From Faecalibacter sp. LW9 (lineage in GTDB: Bacteria > Bacteroidota > Bacteroidia > Flavobacteriales > Weeksellaceae): DNA of 64,000 nt. The position numbers and the translations under genes are program-made. Under the pieces are notes generated by a model. That model was not told where the DNA came from. It saw only the letters and a program-made list of their open reading frames with translations, and made no database searches. Shown here in pieces: positions 60,680-64,000 of this stretch (its first letter is position 1; each line of letters starts with the position of its first letter). The stretch spans positions 1,054,001 through 1,118,000 of the forward strand of contig NZ_CP141062.1 of the NCBI RefSeq assembly GCF_034661295.1. Direction: 5' to 3'.

Positions 60680-61927
60680 ATGGCGAAAGATAAAGTAGTA
60701 AAAGAAAAAGGAGGTACAATCGAACTTCCAGATGGTTCATTAGAGAAAAGCACAATTACGCTGAACCTTGGACCTACACACCCTTCAACACATGGGGTTT
60801 TCCAAAATATATTAGAAATTGACGGGGAGATTATCAAATCAGCTGTACCAACAGTAGGTTACATTCACCGTGCATTCGAGAAGATTGCAGAACGTCGTCC
60901 ATTGTATCAAATTACACCTTTAACAGACCGATTAAACTATTGTTCGGCGCCATTAAACAATTTAGGTTGGCACCTAACCGTAGAGAAATTCGTTGGAATC
61001 GAAATTCCTAAACGCGTTTCTTATATGCGTGTGATTTTAATGGAATTAGCACGTATCGCCGATCATATCGTTTGTAACTCGATTATGGGTGTAGATTCTG
61101 GAGCTTTTACAGGGTTCCTTTATATGATGAAATACCGTGAGTTGATTTACGAAATCTACGAAGAAATTGGAGGTTCTCGTTTAACAACGAACATTGGTCG
61201 TATTGGAGGTTTCGAGCGTGATTTCTCAGAAGTTGCTTGGCAAAAAATCAACCGTTTCGTTAAAGAATATCCAGATGTTTTACGCGAATTCGAATCGTTA
61301 TTTGTGCGTAACAGAATCTTTATGGATCGTACAATTGGCGTCGGAGGAATTTCTGCAGAACGTGCCTTAAACTACGGATTTACAGGTCCAAATTTACGTG
61401 CGGCTGGTGTCGATTACGATGTGCGTGTAGCAAATCCATATTGTCGTTACGAAGAATTTGAATTCGAAATTCCAGTCGGAACAACAGGTGATTGCTACGA
61501 TCGTTTCTTAGTGCGTAACCAAGAAATGTGGCAATCATTAAGCATCATCGAACAAGCTTTAGAAAAAATTAACGCATTAGAAGGGGAGGAAGCTACAAAG
61601 CACCACGCCGATGCGCCAGAATATTATTTACCACAGAAGAAGGACGTTTACACAAAAATGGAAGCCTTAATCTATCACTTCAAAATTATTATGGGAGAGG
61701 TAGAAATGCCAGTAGGCGAAATTTACCATTCCATCGAAGCTGCGAATGGTGAGTTAGGATTCTATTTAGTATCAGACGGAGGTCGTTCACCTTATCGTTT
61801 ACATTTCCGCCGTCCTTGTTTCATTTATTATCAAGCTTATCCCGAATTAATTACTGGATCAATGATTTCAGATGCCATCATCACGATGAGTAGTTTGAAT
61901 CTGATTGCGGGTGAGTTAGATGCGTAA
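60680..61927 (+). CDS. nuoD: NADH-quinone oxidoreductase subunit D
   Basis: 415 residues. The 49-kDa subunit: 'LNLGPTHPSTHGVFQNILEIDGE' and 'VGYIHRAFEKIAERR' line the quinone pocket. A terminal 'LNLIAGELDA' is typical. It starts six bases after nuoC. Confidence 0.96.
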   Translation: MAKDKVVKEKGGTIELPDGSLEKSTITLNLGPTHPSTHGVFQNILEIDGEIIKSAVPTVGYIHRAFEKIAERRPLYQITPLTDRLNYCSAPLNNLGWHLTVEKFVGIEIPKRVSYMRVILMELARIADHIVCNSIMGVDSGAFTGFLYMMKYRELIYEIYEEIGGSRLTTNIGRIGGFERDFSEVAWQKINRFVKEYPDVLREFESLFVRNRIFMDRTIGVGGISAERALNYGFTGPNLRAAGVDYDVRVANPYCRYEEFEFEIPVGTTGDCYDRFLVRNQEMWQSLSIIEQALEKINALEGEEATKHHADAPEYYLPQKKDVYTKMEALIYHFKIIMGEVEMPVGEIYHSIEAANGELGFYLVSDGGRSPYRLHFRRPCFIYYQAYPELITGSMISDAIITMSSLNLIAGELDA

Positions 61928-61944
61928 CTAAAACTACAAAGAAA

Positions 61945-62436
61945 ATGAGTATTCAGTTTTCAGAGAAAACACAACGAAAAGTCGAGGAAATCATCGCGCG
62001 TTATCCAGAAGGAAAACAAAAAAGTGCCTTGATTCCAATTTTACACGTTGCACAAGAAGAGTTTGGAGGTTGGTTAGATACGCCTCATTTAGATTATGTC
62101 GCTCAAGTCTTAAATATTTTACCGGTAGAGGTATATGAGGTAGCGTCGTTTTATACGATGTTCAACTTAAAGCCTGTAGGAAAGTATGTGTTAGAGGTTT
62201 GTCAAACAGGACCTTGTATGTTACGTGGTTCAGATAAAATCATCGAACACATCAAGACCAAATTAAATATCAAAGAAGGTGAAACTTCAGCGGATGGGTT
62301 ATTTACTTTAAAACCAGCTGAGTGTTTAGGCGCTTGTGGTTATGCACCAATGATGCAATTGGGTAAAACGTATCGTGAGAATTTAACGATAGAGAAGGTC
62401 GACGAATTATTAGAAGAATTGAAAAAATTAGCCTAA
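61945..62436 (+). CDS. nuoE: NADH-quinone oxidoreductase subunit E
   Basis: 163 residues, [2Fe-2S] thioredoxin-like subunit with Cys in 'VCQTGPCMLRG' and 'ECLGACGYAPM'. The stop TAA shares its last base with the nuoF start (TAATG), so the two are translationally coupled. Confidence 0.96.
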   Translation: MSIQFSEKTQRKVEEIIARYPEGKQKSALIPILHVAQEEFGGWLDTPHLDYVAQVLNILPVEVYEVASFYTMFNLKPVGKYVLEVCQTGPCMLRGSDKIIEHIKTKLNIKEGETSADGLFTLKPAECLGACGYAPMMQLGKTYRENLTIEKVDELLEELKKLA

Positions 62437-63794
62437 TGGGACAAAAGTTATTATTGAAAAATATTGATGTTCCAGGGATTCGATATTTTAAAACTTACTT
62501 TGAAAATGGAGGGTATGCCAATGCGGCAAAAGCCTTAAAAATGACACCAGACGAAATCTTAGAAGAGGTAAAAACTTCAGGATTACGTGGTCGTGGTGGT
62601 GCAGGTTTCCCAACAGGAATGAAGTGGAGTTTCCTTGCGAAACCAGAAGGTGTTCCAAGACACTTGGTGGTAAATGCCGACGAATCTGAGCCTGGAACGT
62701 TTAAAGACCGTTTCTTGATGGAATATATTCCTCATTTATTAATTGAAGGAGTTTTGATTTCATCATATTGTTTAGGTTCAAATACTTCTTACATCTACAT
62801 CCGTGGAGAATATGCTTGGGTAGCTGAAATTTTAGAAGAAGCTATCGCTGAAGCAAGAGAAGCGGGTTGGTTAGGGCAAAACATCCAAGGTTCTGGTTTT
62901 GATTTAGAAATCTATGTACAACGTGGAGGTGGAGCTTACATCTGTGGTGAAGAAACGGCTTTATTAGAATCTCTTGAAGGTAAACGTGGAAACCCACGTC
63001 TAAAACCACCTTTCCCAGCGGTAAAAGGATTATGGGGAAGACCAACGGTAGTCAATAATGTTGAAACAATTTCTGCAGTTGTGCCAATCATCGAAATTGG
63101 TGGAAAAGCCTATTCAGAAAGAGGAGTTGGACGTTCTACAGGAACAAAATTAATCTCAGCTTGTGGGAATATTAATAAACCAGGCGTTTACGAAATTGAT
63201 TTTGATTTATCGGTAGAAGAATTCATTTATTCAGAAGAATATTGTGGTGGAATTGCCAATGGAAAACGTCTGAAAGCGTGTATTCCTGGAGGTAGTTCAG
63301 TTCCAATTGTTCCAGCGAATTTATTGTTAACAACATCAGACGGATCACCTCGTTTAATGAACTACGAAAGTTTATCAGAAGGTGGATTTCAAACCGGAAC
63401 AATGTTAGGTTCGGGAGGATTTATCGTCTTAGATGAAGATCAAGATATCGTTTATCATACCTACACATTAGCACGTTTTTATCGTCACGAATCGTGTGGT
63501 CAATGTTCACCTTGTCGTGAAGGAACAGGTTGGATGGAGAAAATCCTAAAACGTATTCACGAAGGGAAAGGAAAAATGTCGGACATCGAATTGTTATGGG
63601 ATGTCCAACGTAAAATCGAAGGAAATACGATTTGTCCATTAGGGGATGCAGCGGCTTGGCCAGTTGCAGCTGCTATTCGTCACTTCCGTGATGAATTCGA
63701 ATGGCACATCAACAATCCAGAAGAATGTTTAGTTCGTAATTATGGTTTAGCAGATTATGCCAAACCTAGAGAAATAATTCAAACCACAAATTAA
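62436..63794 (+). CDS. nuoF: NADH-quinone oxidoreductase subunit F
   Basis: 452 residues. It binds NADH and FMN ('GLRGRGGAGFPTGMKW', 'GAYICGEETALLES') and a [4Fe-4S] cluster ('ESCGQCSPCREGTG' with a distal Cys in 'GNTICPLGDAAAW'). It takes electrons from NADH at the start of the chain. Confidence 0.97.
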   Translation: MGQKLLLKNIDVPGIRYFKTYFENGGYANAAKALKMTPDEILEEVKTSGLRGRGGAGFPTGMKWSFLAKPEGVPRHLVVNADESEPGTFKDRFLMEYIPHLLIEGVLISSYCLGSNTSYIYIRGEYAWVAEILEEAIAEAREAGWLGQNIQGSGFDLEIYVQRGGGAYICGEETALLESLEGKRGNPRLKPPFPAVKGLWGRPTVVNNVETISAVVPIIEIGGKAYSERGVGRSTGTKLISACGNINKPGVYEIDFDLSVEEFIYSEEYCGGIANGKRLKACIPGGSSVPIVPANLLLTTSDGSPRLMNYESLSEGGFQTGTMLGSGGFIVLDEDQDIVYHTYTLARFYRHESCGQCSPCREGTGWMEKILKRIHEGKGKMSDIELLWDVQRKIEGNTICPLGDAAAWPVAAAIRHFRDEFEWHINNPEECLVRNYGLADYAKPREIIQTTN

Positions 63795-63802
63795 TACGAA
63801 GA

Positions 63803-64000
63803 TGGCAGAAGAAACACCATTATTTAAAGTAACCATTGATAACCAGACGGTAGAAGTACCTGCTGGTACAACGATACTTCAGGCAGCTCGTATGATTGGT
63901 AAAGAAGTTGCGCCACCTGCAATGTGTTACTACGGCAAGTTAGAAAATACAGGTGGAAATTGTAGAACGTGTTTGGTTGAGGTTTCGAAAGGAAGTGATG
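63803..64000 (+). CDS. nuoG: NADH-quinone oxidoreductase subunit G, N-terminal part
   Basis: 66 codons before the window ends, from ATG 63803 (MAEETPLFKVTIDNQTVEV). The [2Fe-2S] ferredoxin-like start 'PAGTTILQAAR', 'PAMCYYGKLENTGGNCRTCLVEV' is clear. It follows nuoF by eight bases and continues the operon. Confidence 0.93.

Noticed and set aside
1-64000. CRISPR arrays, rRNA genes, standard tRNA genes
   Set aside because: I looked for spaced repeats, rRNA landmarks and tRNA T-loops on both strands; only the tmRNA and its att copy carry a GTTCGAATC arm.

Overview
The window reads as a chromosomal segment of an AT-rich Bacteroidota organism, most likely a flavobacterium near Empedobacter, Weeksella or Elizabethkingia. 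The support is: Bacteroidota-type -7 boxes (TAnnTTTG) before many genes; a TonB receptor; a Wza/BY-kinase capsule locus with a Bacteroidota layout; the mevalonate-pathway gene mvaS; a 705-residue prolyl oligopeptidase resembling the known Elizabethkingia meningoseptica enzyme; and many small secreted proteins of the 'QVGIN' type. The genus is an inference.

Layout. 1-1280: the N-terminal part of an aldehyde dehydrogenase and a complete tmRNA gene (ssrA). 1280-13607: a roughly 12.3-kb accessory island inserted at the 3' end of ssrA. A 23-bp copy of the tmRNA 3' end is repeated at the far boundary, and GAGACCCTAA repeats that may be integrase arm sites lie inside both ends. The island holds a broken tyrosine integrase, a J-domain protein and a 208-residue protein that share a C-terminal domain, a Fic enzyme bracketed by two nearly identical hairpins, a membrane-anchored TPR/AraC regulator, a large structured non-coding stretch, an IS982-type insertion, and four related secreted proteins, three of them in tandem. 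13608-50525: mostly core genes, namely a Balon/baeRF-like ribosome factor, leuS, a PhoR/PhoB-like two-component system divergent from a TonB receptor and a lipoprotein, mvaS, prolyl oligopeptidase, a U32-family protein with a ferredoxin, a capsule export locus, prs-rplY, an Rrf2 regulator with a hemerythrin-like protein, and ruvC. 50526-54044: a decayed region with a PEP-carboxylase-like remnant, an intact IS1182-type element and a GH3-family gene cut by one in-frame TGA. 54097-64000: a DUF2797 protein, a lipoprotein, mfd, and the nuoA-G operon, which runs off the window.

How it fits together. Two nearly identical IS1182-type copies in opposite orientation (17601-19154 and 50968-52520) bracket about 32 kb and could invert it. 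The strongest candidates for undescribed biology are in the ssrA island: the J-domain/208-residue pair with a shared 'APxGKYxLG' tail, the Fic gene between twin hairpins, the C1q-like secreted tandem, and the folded non-coding segment 8952-9324. Outside the island, the 11-bp-phased TTAA repeats between the PhoB-like regulator and the TonB receptor suggest a directly controlled uptake locus.
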